A stretch of DNA of 64,000 nucleotides from Mermis nigrescens (Eukaryota > Nematoda > Enoplea > Mermithida > Mermithidae). The notes beneath the pieces were generated by a model. The model searched no databases and had not been told where the DNA came from. It saw nothing but the letters and a program-made list of their open reading frames with translations. Shown here one piece after another: positions 62,301 through 62,727 of the stretch. The first letter of the stretch is position 1, and the number at the start of each line of letters is the position of its first letter. The DNA lies in the NCBI GenBank assembly GCA_036768485.1, contig JAVLUZ010000157.1:15689877-15753876 (forward strand), written 5' to 3'. The position numbers and the translations under genes are program-made.

Positions 62301-62662
62301 GCGCTGCATCCCATTCCGTATCTGGAATTATCATAAACGTAAATTTAGTCAAGATAGCAGGAATCAAAGGTGAAGCGTTAGCGCGTTCCTTTAACTGCCG
62401 CTCAAGTCAGGATTCCTCCCCCCTTAGGAAAATCCTGGATCCGCCGCTGAGCTTACTCTAGTTGGGTTTCGGTTTTTACAGACCTTCCATTGACGATACG
62501 ATTCGAAAAGGCAGTAAAGCGTTAAGCGAACAAGAATATCTATCCGAAAATCGTCGTTCTGCTTCAACACTAAGCAGCACTTCAACATTCGAAGAAACAA
62601 CTGAAAATAAAGGAGAAGACCATGCTGCCGTAAAAAATACCGCCATTACCTTAGTAGTATAG
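6540..62662 (+). CDS. unc-13: unc-13/Munc13 orthologue, 3' part of gene (C1-C2B-MUN-C2C), 25 exons placed
   Basis: UNC-13 proteins act at the presynaptic plasma membrane, where they open syntaxin and prime synaptic vesicles for SNARE-mediated fusion. What is seen: the exons, joined at GT/AG sites with matching codon phase, give a C1 domain with all eight zinc ligands, a C2B domain with its calcium-binding aspartates, the MUN helical region, and a C-terminal C2C domain. Known of the family: this domain order is diagnostic of Munc13/UNC-13. The joined reading frame is about 1,200 codons, close to the C1-to-C-terminus length of mammalian Munc13-1. Introns range from 63 nt to 12.8 kb, and the large ones are filled with repeats. 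Odd points: a 1-nt frameshift in exon 8, an uncertain exon 18/19 junction, and a missing piece of about 8 codons between exons 20 and 21. The exon numbers used here count only within this window. Confidence 0.96.
6760..8522. other. unc-13 intron between window exons 1 and 2
   Basis: Mostly unique AT-rich sequence. A decayed hAT-like end (ctagcggattcaggtac) is near 7093, and a dispersed repeat copy is at 7737-7935. The overlapping open frames at 7221-7731 on both strands show no family resemblance. Confidence 0.6.
7737..7935. repeat. dispersed repeat, 'gatccccca...ggtcg' family, copy 2
   Basis: Begins acggggatcccccactcaaa, then gtcggtcgttccccc, as at 1365-1560. Confidence 0.6.
8523..8637 (+). 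CDS. unc-13: unc-13 exon 2: linker between C1 and C2B
   Basis: This exon is too short to stand out as an ORF. It follows the acceptor ttttttaag and starts with two bases that complete the CGT Arg codon left by exon 1. It reads [20 protein letters not shown], then [18 protein letters not shown]. This matches the position and pattern of the family's linker (charged helix, then a KPEIFELI-like block). The donor is cag|gttgct, and two bases are left over. Confidence 0.88.
9068..9174 (+). CDS. unc-13: unc-13 exon 3: end of linker and first strand of C2B
   Basis: The exon follows tttgtag. One base completes the Arg codon from exon 2. It reads [19 protein letters not shown], then [16 protein letters not shown]. 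Known of the family: the block VKQ(S/I)-x-L-x-G-T-x-K-W begins the C2B fold. It ends at ACA G|GTTCAT with one base left over, which joins exon 4 to give Val. Confidence 0.92.
9232..9480 (-). repeat. CCATGCTGTG/CCCCCAGAAT family, reverse copy
   Basis: A reverse-orientation, diverged member of the abundant family best preserved at 11628-11895. It shares the C/G-rich ends and an interior like taaagcactttttaagaaaa. Confidence 0.45.
9781..9964 (+). CDS. unc-13: unc-13 exon 4: C2B calcium/phospholipid-binding domain, main part
   Basis: The translation contains [20 protein letters not shown], then [14 protein letters not shown] and [11 protein letters not shown]. This is an unmistakable C2 domain. 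Both aspartates of calcium loop 1 (KDRTGTSD) are present. Loop 3 starts at the exon end with RVW and continues in exon 5 as DEDYD, so the full set of acidic ligands is retained and calcium-dependent phosphoinositide binding is expected. Donor g|gtaagt, phase 2. Confidence 0.96.
10050..10690 (+). mobile_element. hAT-like non-autonomous element, long form, 3' end decayed
   Basis: Begins CAGTGGCGGATCTAGG, then ttttcctagggggcgg. The interior is shared with 47150-47775: caaaaataggtccaaaaattt, a ggcgcgaagcgcc hairpin at about 10283, and gccaaaaatcatt near the end. No inverted end or target duplication is visible on the right. Non-coding. Confidence 0.65.
10832..10959 (+). CDS. unc-13: unc-13 exon 5: C-terminal part of C2B
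   Basis: The exon starts after ttcag. Its first base completes Trp. It reads [20 protein letters not shown], then [20 protein letters not shown]. It carries the loop-3 calcium ligands and the last strands of C2B. The donor is ttag|gtatgc with one base left over. The frame is open for about 100 more bases, but those residues do not resemble the family and exon 6 continues the conserved sequence correctly. Confidence 0.95.
11628..11895 (+). repeat. CCATGCTGTG/CCCCCAGAAT family, type copy
   Basis: It runs from acatgcacgtatggggttgg through acccccagaatggaaaaat and aggaaatttttatgggaaaa to cggccatgctgtgtgtctat. The same order recurs at 16510-16770, 33541-33770 and 51310-51565. Reversed diverged copies lie near 9232, 18010 and 53430. 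The ends are weak inverted repeats (gcacgtgggggt / gaccccc...atgctgtg). Probably a MITE. Confidence 0.7.
12030..12205 (+). CDS. unc-13: unc-13 exon 6: C2B-to-MUN junction
   Basis: The exon follows ttattaag. It reads [20 protein letters not shown], then [20 protein letters not shown]. Known of the family: RTDKS-x-VSGAI and [18 protein letters not shown] are near-invariant at the C2B/MUN boundary. It ends at ATCGAT|GTGAGT, phase 0. On joining, exons 1-6 total exactly 310 codons, which supports all five splice choices. Confidence 0.95.
12545..14595 (+). mobile_element. 'gtgtaaa' repeat element, copy 1
   Basis: It starts cataagtctaccccctacag, then ctataatgggacacatc, which recurs at about 59145. 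It is rich in gtgtaaa/tttacac. The right part holds three imperfect units of roughly 130-150 bp, each with gaattacgaatctgagtgt, followed by tttacaccca and ttgtgtaaagttta. At the end (14382 on) is a decayed copy of a small ORF that is intact at 60675-60875. No transposase recognised. Confidence 0.75.
14596..14869. other. unassigned insert between inverted parts of the 'gtgtaaa' element
   Basis: It separates 14460-14590 from the inverted, related stretch at 14870-15170. No ORF or repeat match seen. Confidence 0.4.
14870..15170 (-). repeat. inverted tail of 'gtgtaaa' element
   Basis: Reverse-orientation match to 60885-61045 (for example acactcttatgtgaagcatt against its complement near 60890). 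Its far end (15080-15165) is the inverse of 14470-14560 (caatgta...gaaatctgttaaaaatcag). Together with 12545-14595 it makes a fold-back arrangement. Confidence 0.7.
15171..16019. other. intron, no recognisable feature
   Basis: Unique AT-rich sequence without supported genes. Confidence 0.5.
16020..16500. repeat. C-rich dispersed repeat fragments
   Basis: Two adjacent segments carry 'cacacatgggcatgtgggag...gcgcccccca' and 'acaagtggacgtgggggtta...acccccgagaatc'. Both have the acatg-g-cgtgggggtt to acccccagaat style of ends seen in several families here. Boundaries are unclear. Confidence 0.5.
16510..16770 (+). repeat. CCATGCTGTG/CCCCCAGAAT family copy
   Basis: Contains cccccggaatgaaaaaagta, then aatttattagggaaaatgag, and ends ggccggccatgctgtgtgct. 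Confidence 0.65.
17277..17385. repeat. (ATT)n microsatellite
   Basis: About 109 bp of almost uninterrupted ATT/TTA triplets with a GTTGTTGTT interruption. It lies in the intron just before unc-13 exon 7. Confidence 0.95.
17438..17572 (+). CDS. unc-13: unc-13 exon 7: MUN domain, N-terminal part
   Basis: A phase 0-0 exon of 45 codons between tttatag and cag|gtgaat. It contains [20 protein letters not shown], then [18 protein letters not shown] and KYMC. This matches the family's first MUN block (...DEFA-x-RYG-x-E-x-IYQ...HFACL...KYMC). The intron before it is 5.2 kb and holds the first 'gtgtaaa' element and an ATT microsatellite. Confidence 0.95.
17573..18236. other. intron; end contains a reversed dispersed repeat and the 3' UTR of the RTE-like LINE
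   Basis: 17573-18000 is unique AT-rich sequence. 18010-18175 resembles the reversed CCATGCTGTG family (gcctaatt, taaagcacttttacagg). From about 18185 the sequence gatacgatgctgaaaggatc is probably the 3' UTR of the minus-strand LINE. Confidence 0.45.
18237..20030 (-). CDS. RTE-like non-LTR retrotransposon reverse transcriptase, 5'-truncated
   Basis: The 597-codon reading frame carries a full LINE-type RT. In order: a thumb-preceding linker ([19 protein letters not shown]), [64 protein letters not shown] and the catalytic [10 protein letters not shown]-terminal region follows with [15 protein letters not shown] and [12 protein letters not shown]. Known: this C-terminal layout is typical of RTE-related elements. 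The element copies itself by target-primed reverse transcription. It lies antisense inside an unc-13 intron. The frame is uninterrupted, so the insertion is fairly young, but the 5' part is missing or shifted. Confidence 0.92.
   Translation of the reverse strand: MVFRLVNSISKKFKPPVSSSIKNNQGIAVSKKEDLMGCWTDYFCGLLNRPRPAAVRANTGSLPARINNLISSEPPRIDEIQAAIKSLRNNKSPGTDELPPEFFKLNDPTIIDCLHELLDRIWIEEKIPQDWQVAIVIPIFKKGDKSNCANYRGISLLNIAYKIMEKIILRRIGPHCDAQTRENQAGFRPGRGCIDQIFSTRQILEQRHEFQQPTIVTFLDFTAAFDSVHRDSIWELLTDIGIPEKLVRLSSIMYTNTQSLVRVYGEMSKTFNIASGVRQGGILSPCLFNICIDAILRRALDNKPGGICLHPYQTPLTDLTFADDVALFAETAADMQTMIDRVGEEAAQLGLKLSPTKSKFIAYDPDPDQHLPVLTIGPDAIEGVDSFAYLGSLITANDDASNEIDSRIQKALIAFLGLKCLWNRKDVRNKTKGRVYCATVRATLLYGSETWNTKKADLKKLETFDHRCLRSITKIRLKDRITNEEIRRRCEIALPLSQLITKRRWTWLGHVLRMSEGRLPQKAFLCTNDPHWKRPRGGVLTTTKRYFQKAAEHFIMKPFNLSRKAYNNTWMGHLRTLADDRKQWIQITHEATNIQHG
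20038..20559 (-). pseudogene. endonuclease end and linker of the same RTE-like LINE, frameshifted from the RT
   Basis: This frame directly precedes the RT frame on the minus strand but is shifted by one position. It starts with a segment like the end of an APE-type endonuclease ([20 protein letters not shown]; the TDH takes the place of the usual SDH). A charged linker follows. The rest of the endonuclease upstream is absent, which indicates 5' truncation at insertion, the usual fate of LINE copies. Confidence 0.8.
20560..21691. other. intron with a decayed C-rich repeat fragment
   Basis: 20815-20990 resembles the 28430/50385/52530 family (catacatgatcttgggaagg, tttcactgcctc). The rest is AT-rich without supported features. 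Confidence 0.45.
21692..21878 (+). CDS. unc-13: unc-13 exon 8: MUN domain, carries a 1-nt frameshift
   Basis: The exon starts after atttcag and ends at tacaga|gtgagt. The first 31 codons read [20 protein letters not shown], then [10 protein letters not shown] in frame with exon 7. The conserved remainder, [20 protein letters not shown] then [11 protein letters not shown], is in the next frame. The exon is 187 nt, whereas its neighbours need a multiple of three (186). One extra base lies at about 21782-21786 in the string gaaagaga. This could be a sequencing or assembly error, an allele, or true gene damage. All other exons are intact, so an error is the simplest reading. Confidence 0.93.
22430..22766. 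mobile_element. hAT-like MITE inside foldback element 2
   Basis: Starts CAAGGGCGGATTTAAGGG and ends CCTAGATCCGCTAAG. The flanks CACGCGCA (22422-22429) and CACGCACA (22767-22774) match at 7 of 8 positions, as expected for an 8-bp hAT duplication that has picked up one change. Confidence 0.72.
23208..23642 (-). repeat. dispersed repeat with TGTACATGTACAAA ends, copy B
   Basis: Reverse copy of 1805-2262. It contains two ggcgc...gcgcc hairpins (at about 23406 and 23500). Confidence 0.75.
23966..24160 (+). repeat. dispersed repeat, 'gatccccca...ggtcg' family, copy 3
   Basis: Contains gatgaggggattacccacca, then agttggtcgtcctccgatcc and agaaaatttcgtccc. Confidence 0.6.
24150..24475 (-). repeat. 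GATGAGAAACGT family, reverse copy
   Basis: The reverse complement contains gatgagaaacgccgaaaaat and ggtgtttttat. It is flanked by G/C-rich runs (tggggggg, ccccccccc) larger than in other copies. Confidence 0.7.
24476..27263. other. long quiet intron stretch
   Basis: Unique AT-rich sequence before unc-13 exon 9. The only structure seen is a short ATTATAATATAA-rich tract near 25860-25900. No gene, RNA or element could be supported. Confidence 0.5.
27264..27353 (+). CDS. unc-13: unc-13 exon 9: MUN domain
   Basis: A 30-codon phase 0-0 exon between ttttag and aag|gtgaga. It reads [20 protein letters not shown], then [10 protein letters not shown]. This is almost identical to the family block that follows LSMYR. 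It is small and isolated, with 5.4 kb of intron before it and 2.1 kb after. Confidence 0.95.
27425..27830. mobile_element. foldback element 3 (inverted CCCGATTCTCCGAC minisatellite arms)
   Basis: The left arm (27428-27512) has about six units of cccgattctccgaccgt. The right arm (27666-27820) has the reverse units, gtcggagaatcgggac, interrupted by a 45-bp AT-rich piece. The spacer is about 150 bp without an ORF. It lies only 75 bp after unc-13 exon 9. Confidence 0.8.
28430..28785 (+). repeat. dispersed repeat with GGCGCTTCGCGCC hairpin, copy 1
   Basis: Contains ttggcgatttttttggaagt, caaaagtgtcaaatttttgg with the hairpin ggcgcttcgcgcc at 28550, then aaaaacgatgtttttgacgc. A near-identical order occurs at 52530-52935 and in reverse at 50385-50945. 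Confidence 0.75.
28786..29485. other. intron, no recognisable feature
   Basis: Unique sequence. The 61-codon frame at 29133-29318 has no family resemblance. Confidence 0.45.
29486..29599 (+). CDS. unc-13: unc-13 exon 10: MUN domain
   Basis: A phase 0-0 exon between ttaag and cag|gttagt. It reads [20 protein letters not shown], then [18 protein letters not shown]. It matches the family segment VQEL-x-SPPRAS...CV-x-STY-x-(F/I)-NCHELY. Confidence 0.95.
29697..29848 (+). CDS. unc-13: unc-13 exon 11: MUN domain
   Basis: The exon follows gtttag. It contains the acidic, Trp-containing block [20 protein letters not shown], then NVYTAVLNQ. It aligns with the family's ...FW-x-(K/R)-L-x-x-L...V-x-x-EEDK-x-x-Y...LNQ. 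The donor is CA|GTAAGT (phase 2), so the Gln codon is completed 12.8 kb downstream by exon 12. Confidence 0.93.
29876..30440 (+). mobile_element. hAT-like element remnant
   Basis: Starts CAGTGGCGGATCTAAG a few bases after unc-13 exon 11. The interior (aagaaagccatatgtcatta, cagcggaaagcaccgaa) loosely follows 10050-10690. No right end found. Confidence 0.5.
30938..33209 (+). repeat. left terminal inverted repeat of the palindromic element
   Basis: Layout from the end inward: the AG terminus; a 42-bp near-palindrome (30958-30999, agggcgcgtgttgagagata and its inverse agggcgcacgttaagagata); a GC-rich subterminal zone (31070-31310) with three copies of a gcccgcca-ggtataatgggcc unit; then AT-rich sequence with a 69-codon open frame (32098-32307). 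Confidence 0.9.
34021..34062. repeat. (TG)n-type microsatellite in the centre of the palindromic element
   Basis: tgtttatgtatgtgtgtgtg followed by tatgtgtgtatgtaatgtg, 85 bp upstream of the zinc-finger ORF. It has no partner on the other side, so it belongs to the unique centre. Confidence 0.8.
34147..34764 (+). CDS. C2H2 zinc-finger protein with long acidic tract, cargo of the palindromic element
   Basis: A 205-codon intronless ORF, ATG to TGA, in the unique centre between the two arms. Residues 5-26 form one classical C2H2 finger, CTLC...HQRLLH, with spacing C-x2-C-x12-H-x4-H. Residues about 35-85 are almost wholly acidic or Ser/Thr ([14 protein letters not shown], then [11 protein letters not shown]). 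The rest, from [16 protein letters not shown], is probably helical and ends near [12 protein letters not shown] do not recognise the family. A single finger at the very N-terminus plus an acidic block suggests a nucleic-acid or chromatin-binding protein (inference). Possible roles are recognition of the element's ends or regulation; a captured host fragment is also possible. The long open frame in AT-rich DNA supports real coding. Confidence 0.75.
   Translation: MVVLCTLCNKSLSNNFTLKRHQRLLHPSMNTENTSTDDETVTVTSEEEEEDEQEEDEEQIEHEESQDEEMSDNLSDSDDEPEIKSGWRNPFWRTMMENALQDMVNIPDSVEKLSNPPFFKAFLSKLHENYDAHAFLQKALDESDLDTKLSTTASFYKSKLNFGNTEAMNTAWNSRSHLFKKLISNNSDVLFDTLVERQDQEGEIE
34841..37112 (-). repeat. 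right terminal inverted repeat of the palindromic element
   Basis: Inverted copy of 30938-33209 with only scattered differences (for example gccacttaggg against gccactctaggg on the left, and a few changes in the GC-rich zone near 36900). The same 69-codon frame is present at 35743-35952 with an identical translation. High arm identity means recent insertion or ongoing correction between the arms. Confidence 0.9.
37119..37474. other. remainder of the host repeat into which the palindromic element inserted
   Basis: It continues the sequence interrupted at 30937 (ACTGTA|tttttggcgttttttccg). The end is an inverted match to 30890-30915. No gene. Confidence 0.5.
37685..38113. repeat. GCGCGACATTAGA/GCGCGACATAGA minisatellite, left arm
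   Basis: About 30 tandem units of 14-15 bp, gcgcgacattagagc changing to gcgcgacatagagc in the middle and back to gccgacattagagc at the end. Open frames on the minus strand in this tract (repeats of [12 protein letters not shown]) are an artefact of the repeat. The inverse unit forms the array at 42207-42380. Confidence 0.95.
38647..39189 (+). CDS. LINE ORF, first part: 2A-like sequence, PHD-like zinc finger, start of endonuclease
   Basis: It starts [20 protein letters not shown]. Residues about 22-38 read [18 protein letters not shown]: a hydrophobic run followed by a motif close to the 2A consensus D-(V/I)-E-x-N-P-G-P, with Gly in place of the first Asp. Residues 46-92 are a PHD-like finger ([20 protein letters not shown], then [10 protein letters not shown] and YRCPKC). 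The endonuclease starts at [20 protein letters not shown] and QETKLS. The frame then runs into a shift near 39135. Known: LINEs of animals can carry 2A-like peptides and PHD fingers at the N-terminus. Confidence 0.88.
   Translation: MEKSIDRFEFLYAEQHLPAMLLRLLLLRAGVESNPGPTHVNRFPCGSCGKNAYYSSVYCSNCNLWIHSNISCSGLRNIRDYNKNNYRCPKCVIIPQPNQKRPLNILQFNINGIKNKLSELMDFLNKHDIAIALLQETKLSAKTKDPKIYGYRLIRFDRNSTTSWWRLSVSNTRRCSHQKR
39218..42031 (+). CDS. LINE ORF, main part: endonuclease end, reverse transcriptase, C-terminal zinc motif
   Basis: The open frame is 937 codons, but the real join to the first part lies upstream, near 39135-39150, where [16 protein letters not shown] appears in this frame. Endonuclease motifs are [12 protein letters not shown] and [15 protein letters not shown] motifs are [82 protein letters not shown] and the catalytic SYADDITIF. 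The C-terminus has [18 protein letters not shown] (C-x2-C-x8-H-x3-C) and DLWKGP. The reading frame is otherwise unbroken, so this copy is young. Confidence 0.93.
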   Translation: MECAAISLTLPAGVFTLVNIYIPPTSSCPTGYSPPLTDIFNKDNIIILGDFNAHHNLWHSTINDNRGNIIADLIDQSDLLPLNETCVTRLPSTNVQRPTSPDISLASSNLASSLQWSTEITLASDHLPILVKIDFSMEYVTSAKRTYVNFSKADWKLFTDITEQILLSSRLNAHSSVHERELTLRRAIIAAAKKSIPYGRRKLYNPSLSDHIQGLIKERDSIRAVNPSSARIAIINEIIVKECDQEKMRKWHDFVTSLDHRSANVKHLWATVKSLDGKSRGIDNVPIRFDSGEETNNRKIATKLLKQFTAVRQHSSSTTTRRIIRHVHSKQLQQVLFTINEVKLAITSAKNSRAFGPDGIAMPFLKHLGPCGLQTLTDLLNLSASTATLPVIWKRSTIIALPKPGKEPNTASSYRPISILCPAAKIMERLLLPIIVEHLPPAAHQHGFRPRHSTTSALLNLSTAICQGFNCPKPAKRTIAIALDLSKAFDSVDHTTLIKILADSTMPGWTCRWLVAYLRGREAKCQFRNSSSSYAITRMGVPQGSVISPALFNAYIRELPLPPPHIHIVSYADDITIFTSDSNVKTMETNMNNYLTDISSFFQQRHLTISTEKSTCTLFTPETRQHSLELNIFINNARLQTVKNPKILGVLFDPSLCFKQHVEALKSRIQKRNNIIKALAGRSWGSNKETLLLTYKAICRSVLNYAAPVWTPTLTSSNLAKLQICQNTALRTITGCLQMSPIDHLHSETRMLTVQVHNRLLTDQFYASCLHDQHPCRQLFGCPGPPTRRQRNFRLKNTLKMYSNDRVKRHLTTLPSTASLQQQLQKLHQNAIQACRLRFIQRNPLINRRPPNISPQEKLLPRQTRSTLAQLRCGYSYMLASTRSKLDSSGLTPDTCPRCLAATEDTRHLFNCPSRPTQARVSDLWKGPQLVVASLDL
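42207..42380. repeat. GCGCTCTAATGTCGC minisatellite, right arm
   Basis: About 12 units of gcgctctaatgtcgc-like sequence, the reverse complement of the unit at 37685-38113, with more divergence. With the left array it forms a foldback pair (element 5) around the LINE and its flanks. Confidence 0.9.
42605..42690 (+). CDS. unc-13: unc-13 exon 12: MUN domain
   Basis: The exon follows ttttcaag. Its first base makes CAA (Gln) with exon 11. It reads [20 protein letters not shown], then RDLKLALE. The family has QFP-x-(E/D)-(L/I)-N-(V/I)-G-x-IS-x-x-x-(M/I)-W here. It ends at GAG G|GTAGGT with one base left over. The preceding intron holds the palindromic element and the Jockey-like LINE. Confidence 0.94.
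42913..43039 (+). CDS. unc-13: unc-13 exon 13: MUN domain
   Basis: The exon follows gtttttag. It reads [20 protein letters not shown], then [20 protein letters not shown]. It aligns with the family's C(K)S-x-DYMNL-x-F-(K/R)-VK-x-x-Y. The donor is ccag|gtaact, with two bases left over. Confidence 0.94.
43304..43400 (+). CDS. unc-13: unc-13 exon 14: MUN domain
   Basis: The exon follows atttag. It reads [20 protein letters not shown], then [13 protein letters not shown]. It matches the family's W-F-x-PFV-x-QWL-(D/E)-EN-(E/D)-EVS...ERDKK. Donor atg|gtacga, phase 0. Confidence 0.95.
43472..43615 (+). CDS. unc-13: unc-13 exon 15: MUN domain
   Basis: A phase 0-0 exon of 48 codons between cttttag and cag|gtaagt. 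It reads [20 protein letters not shown], then [20 protein letters not shown]. It matches the family's SVVD(V/I)F-x-QLNQ-x-x-(E/D)-I(V/I)KK-(L/M)-x-CPDP. Confidence 0.95.
43616..44781. other. unc-13 intron between exons 15 and 16
   Basis: It begins a possible transposon end near 43753 (tacagggtggctaaaaagtg), but the matching inverted end was not found. The rest is AT-rich without supported features. Confidence 0.45.
44782..44859 (+). CDS. unc-13: unc-13 exon 16: MUN domain
   Basis: A phase 0-0 exon of 26 codons between tttgcag and gtg|gtgcga. It reads [20 protein letters not shown], then SSNEKV. It matches the family's T-(I/V)-x-x-VLL-x-YAD...DFA...EK(V). The 1.2-kb intron before it contains an isolated transposon-end-like string near 43753. 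Confidence 0.93.
44927..45093 (+). CDS. unc-13: unc-13 exon 17: MUN domain, C-terminal half
   Basis: The exon follows tttctag after an intron of only 67 nt. It reads [20 protein letters not shown], then IMGSDRLD and [18 protein letters not shown]. It matches the family's C-x-LMNN-x-QQLR-(V/I)-QLEK...L-x-x-LQ-x-(K/R)-LN-x-VL(D/E)-(E/K)-LS. Donor gaag|gttaat, phase 2. Confidence 0.95.
45140..45295. repeat. C/G-rich dispersed repeat fragment
   Basis: Contains gtggtccccggccatttttt, then ggggaggggtttaaagacct and tttttgaccaaaaacggcca. It relates loosely to the interior of the 'gatccccca' family. It lies in the intron after exon 17. Confidence 0.45.
45972..46138. mobile_element. hAT-type MITE with perfect 8-bp target-site duplication
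   Basis: A 167-bp element from CAGAGGCGGATTTAGGG to GGATCCACCACTG. It is flanked by TTTGTGAA at 45964-45971 and 46139-46146. The interior is closely similar to 1169-1360 (ggcccaaaatagtg, aattaaggatttttgag, ttttccgcccaagtcag). Confidence 0.9.
46543..46742 (+). CDS. unc-13: unc-13 exon 18: MUN domain; 3' end uncertain (46721 or 46742)
   Basis: The exon follows tttttaag. It reads [20 protein letters not shown], then [16 protein letters not shown] and [15 protein letters not shown], ending in CEKN. The family shows the same layout: CVKQMG-x-(I/L)-L...(V/I)-K-x-x-G...(V/I)-L-x-P(I/L)M-x-(L/F)-(L/M)-D-x-(N/S)-L...CEK. Two donors in the same phase are possible: aac g|gtcatg at 46721, or caag|gtttga at 46742. 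The second adds seven residues (GHEEITQ) not seen in the family. Confidence 0.88.
46765..47000 (+). repeat. GATGAGAAACGT family copy
   Basis: Starts acacccacacatgggcgtgg. It contains ctcgatgagaaacgtcgaaa, then aatggtgttttttcgccata, and ends ggtgctgcccacctatgg. Begins about 25 bp after unc-13 exon 18. Confidence 0.75.
47150..47775 (+). mobile_element. hAT-like non-autonomous element, long form
   Basis: From CAGTGGCAGATTTGGG to TTAATCCGCCTCTG. Its interior follows 10050-10690, including a decayed ggcgcaaagcgtc hairpin near 47352 and gccaaaaatcattggaaatt. The flanking 8-mers do not match, so the duplication has decayed or the boundary is off. Confidence 0.65.
48457..48566 (+). CDS. unc-13: unc-13 exon 19: MUN domain (LKDFWKIV block)
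   Basis: The block [20 protein letters not shown] followed by IAENQ matches the family's LKELWK-(L/I)-V...(E)-(K)-x-IV-(L)-P-P-L-x-(D)-Q. The only in-phase acceptor I find is cgaag at 48456. It places [12 protein letters not shown] before the conserved block, about seven residues more than the family has there. The donor is CAA|GTGAGC, phase 0. I am confident of the conserved block and less so of the 5' edge. Confidence 0.82.
48630..48755 (+). CDS. unc-13: unc-13 exon 20: MUN domain, divergent
   Basis: An exon 63 nt after exon 19 and in matching phase 0, between ttttag and acc|gtatgc. It reads [20 protein letters not shown], then [14 protein letters not shown]. It shares KH and the general pattern with the family's LLRKHGKGL...AAKELG segment, but weakly. 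The donor choice is supported by GTATGC only. The segment that should follow (about eight residues before exon 21) has not been found. Confidence 0.68.
50385..50945 (-). repeat. dispersed repeat with GGCGCGAAGCGCC hairpin, reverse copy
   Basis: Flanked by catgatcttggggagggtgt and its inverse cctcccccaagatcatgtat, so it has clear terminal inverted repeats (CATACATGATCTTGGGG...). The interior is the reverse of 28430-28785 and 52530-52935, with the hairpin at 50733. This is the most complete copy and shows that the family is a MITE-like element. Confidence 0.78.
51310..51565 (+). repeat. CCATGCTGTG/CCCCCAGAAT family copy
   Basis: From gcagacatgcacgtgggcgt through aaccccagaatggaaagaat and aggcaaaatgaaggc to aagtcggccatgctgagcac. 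Confidence 0.7.
52064..52266 (+). CDS. unc-13: unc-13 exon 21: end of MUN domain
   Basis: The exon follows tttttag. After one base the frame reads [20 protein letters not shown], then [15 protein letters not shown] and [20 protein letters not shown]. It matches the family's L(T/S)-x-(K/R)-QC...(E)-x-ALD...(K)-x-YF-x-AGG-x-GLK...FLEK...L-(R/K)[18 protein letters not shown]. It starts in phase 2, which does not fit exon 20 directly, so a microexon must lie between. Donor caag|gtagat, phase 1. Confidence 0.94.
52530..52935 (+). repeat. dispersed repeat with GGCGCTTCGCGC hairpin, copy 3
   Basis: From accatacatgatcttggggg through aattggcgatttttcgaaag, the hairpin at 52708, and aaaaacgatgtttttgacgc to cccccagaattctcatgctg. 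Confidence 0.75.
53430..53650 (-). repeat. CCATGCTGTG/CCCCCAGAAT family, reverse diverged copy
   Basis: It ends just before unc-13 exon 22. Its interior (aaatttttccctttttcaag, ccttttctggccttcatctt) is the reverse of the family core. Confidence 0.5.
53669..53764 (+). CDS. unc-13: unc-13 exon 22: start of C2C domain
   Basis: The exon follows attcgcag. It reads [20 protein letters not shown], then [12 protein letters not shown]. The signature [15 protein letters not shown] is essentially invariant in UNC-13 proteins and opens C2C. Donor aaag|gtgagt, phase 1. Confidence 0.96.
54301..54457 (+). CDS. unc-13: unc-13 exon 23: C2C domain, middle
   Basis: The exon follows ttgttgtag. It reads [20 protein letters not shown], then [18 protein letters not shown] and [10 protein letters not shown]. 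It aligns with the family's V-x-AANDL-x-W...FRPF-(I/V)-EV-x-x-(V)-GP-x-L-x-(D/S)-KKR-x-x-(A/T)TKS...PKYNE-x-F. Donor tt|gtaagc, phase 2. Confidence 0.95.
54789..54938 (+). other. candidate cassette exon inside C2C (150 nt, phase 2-2)
   Basis: An open segment between gatttcag|g and cg|gtaaga. It lies in the intron between exons 23 and 24, in exactly the phase that lets it be included or skipped without a frameshift. It would insert 50 residues ([20 protein letters not shown]...) into C2C. Nothing in the family resembles it, and exon 23 joins exon 24 correctly without it. It could be an alternative exon or a chance combination of splice-like sites. Confidence 0.3.
55423..55686 (+). CDS. unc-13: unc-13 exon 24: end of C2C domain
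   Basis: The exon follows cttcag. Its first base completes Phe. It reads [20 protein letters not shown], then [36 protein letters not shown] and [14 protein letters not shown]. It matches the family's [16 protein letters not shown](D/E)-D-x-x-VG...GS-x-ACW-(L/V)-PL-x-RR-(I/L)...(E)-(V/M)-A-(K/R)-EFV-(K/R)-LK. The usual calcium ligands of C2 domains are not evident here, as is known for C2C. Donor cag|gtaaga, phase 2. Confidence 0.96.
55687..56440. other. start of last unc-13 intron, no recognisable feature
   Basis: AT-rich sequence with a T-rich tract near 55960-56080. No feature supported. Confidence 0.45.
57995..58935. mobile_element. foldback element 6 (inverted GTCGGCGATATCGCCGA minisatellite arms)
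   Basis: Its ends are inverted: taagcccggttcagaagtca and the complement of tttacttctcaaccgggctt followed by ta. The arms (58015-58215 and 58748-58920) are tandem gtcggcgatatcgccgattt with tcccgattt units. The core ggcgatatcgcc is itself a palindrome. The 530-bp spacer is AT-rich and has no ORF. It inserted into the 'gtgtaaa' element. No clean target-site duplication was found. Confidence 0.8.
60675..60875 (+). CDS. small ORF repeated in 'gtgtaaa' elements, function unknown
   Basis: A 66-codon [63 protein letters not shown], ending LKYILL. It is rich in Lys and Arg. Related but broken versions occur at 14382 on ([20 protein letters not shown]), at 56463 on, and on the minus strand from 57195 ([20 protein letters not shown]). 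I do not recognise a family. It may be the last piece of a larger lost protein such as a transposase, or simply non-coding sequence common to the element. Confidence 0.4.
   Translation: MLIESRVLAKNVPMEQKRQIYLGLRIIRDVKGRDWEKAPMYMPKDAKPINNQTFSKQRKKLKYILL
61995..62265 (+). repeat. GATGAGAAACGT family copy
   Basis: Starts ctcagcacacctgagcgtgg, then gggtatgcacccccatg. It contains tgctcgatgagaaacgtcgg and aaaatggtgttttttcacca, and ends ttgctgcccacgtatgg. Precedes the last coding exon. Confidence 0.75.
62395..62452. repeat. hAT MITE end fragment
   Basis: The string cgctcaagtcaggattcctc, then ccccttaggaaaatcctgga and tccgccgctg, equals the right end of the elements at 1169 and 45972. It lies about 30 bp before the acceptor of the last exon. 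The left part is missing. Confidence 0.7.
62482..62662 (+). CDS. unc-13: unc-13 exon 25: last coding exon, Ser/Thr-rich C-terminal tail and stop
   Basis: The exon follows gtttttacag. Its first base completes Arg from exon 24. It encodes 59 further residues: [20 protein letters not shown], then a Ser/Thr/Glu-rich tract, ending in NTAITLVV and TAG. This is the only downstream exon that keeps phase. It is followed 66 nt later by AATAAA. The tail is longer than the short mammalian end. Its hydrophobic terminus could be a PDZ ligand (inference). Confidence 0.8.
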
Positions 62663-62727
62663 GATCAAGTCTATTTTAGGGAAATGTGAAATTGTGTTTG
62701 TACGTACAATCTACTCGTTATTTAATT

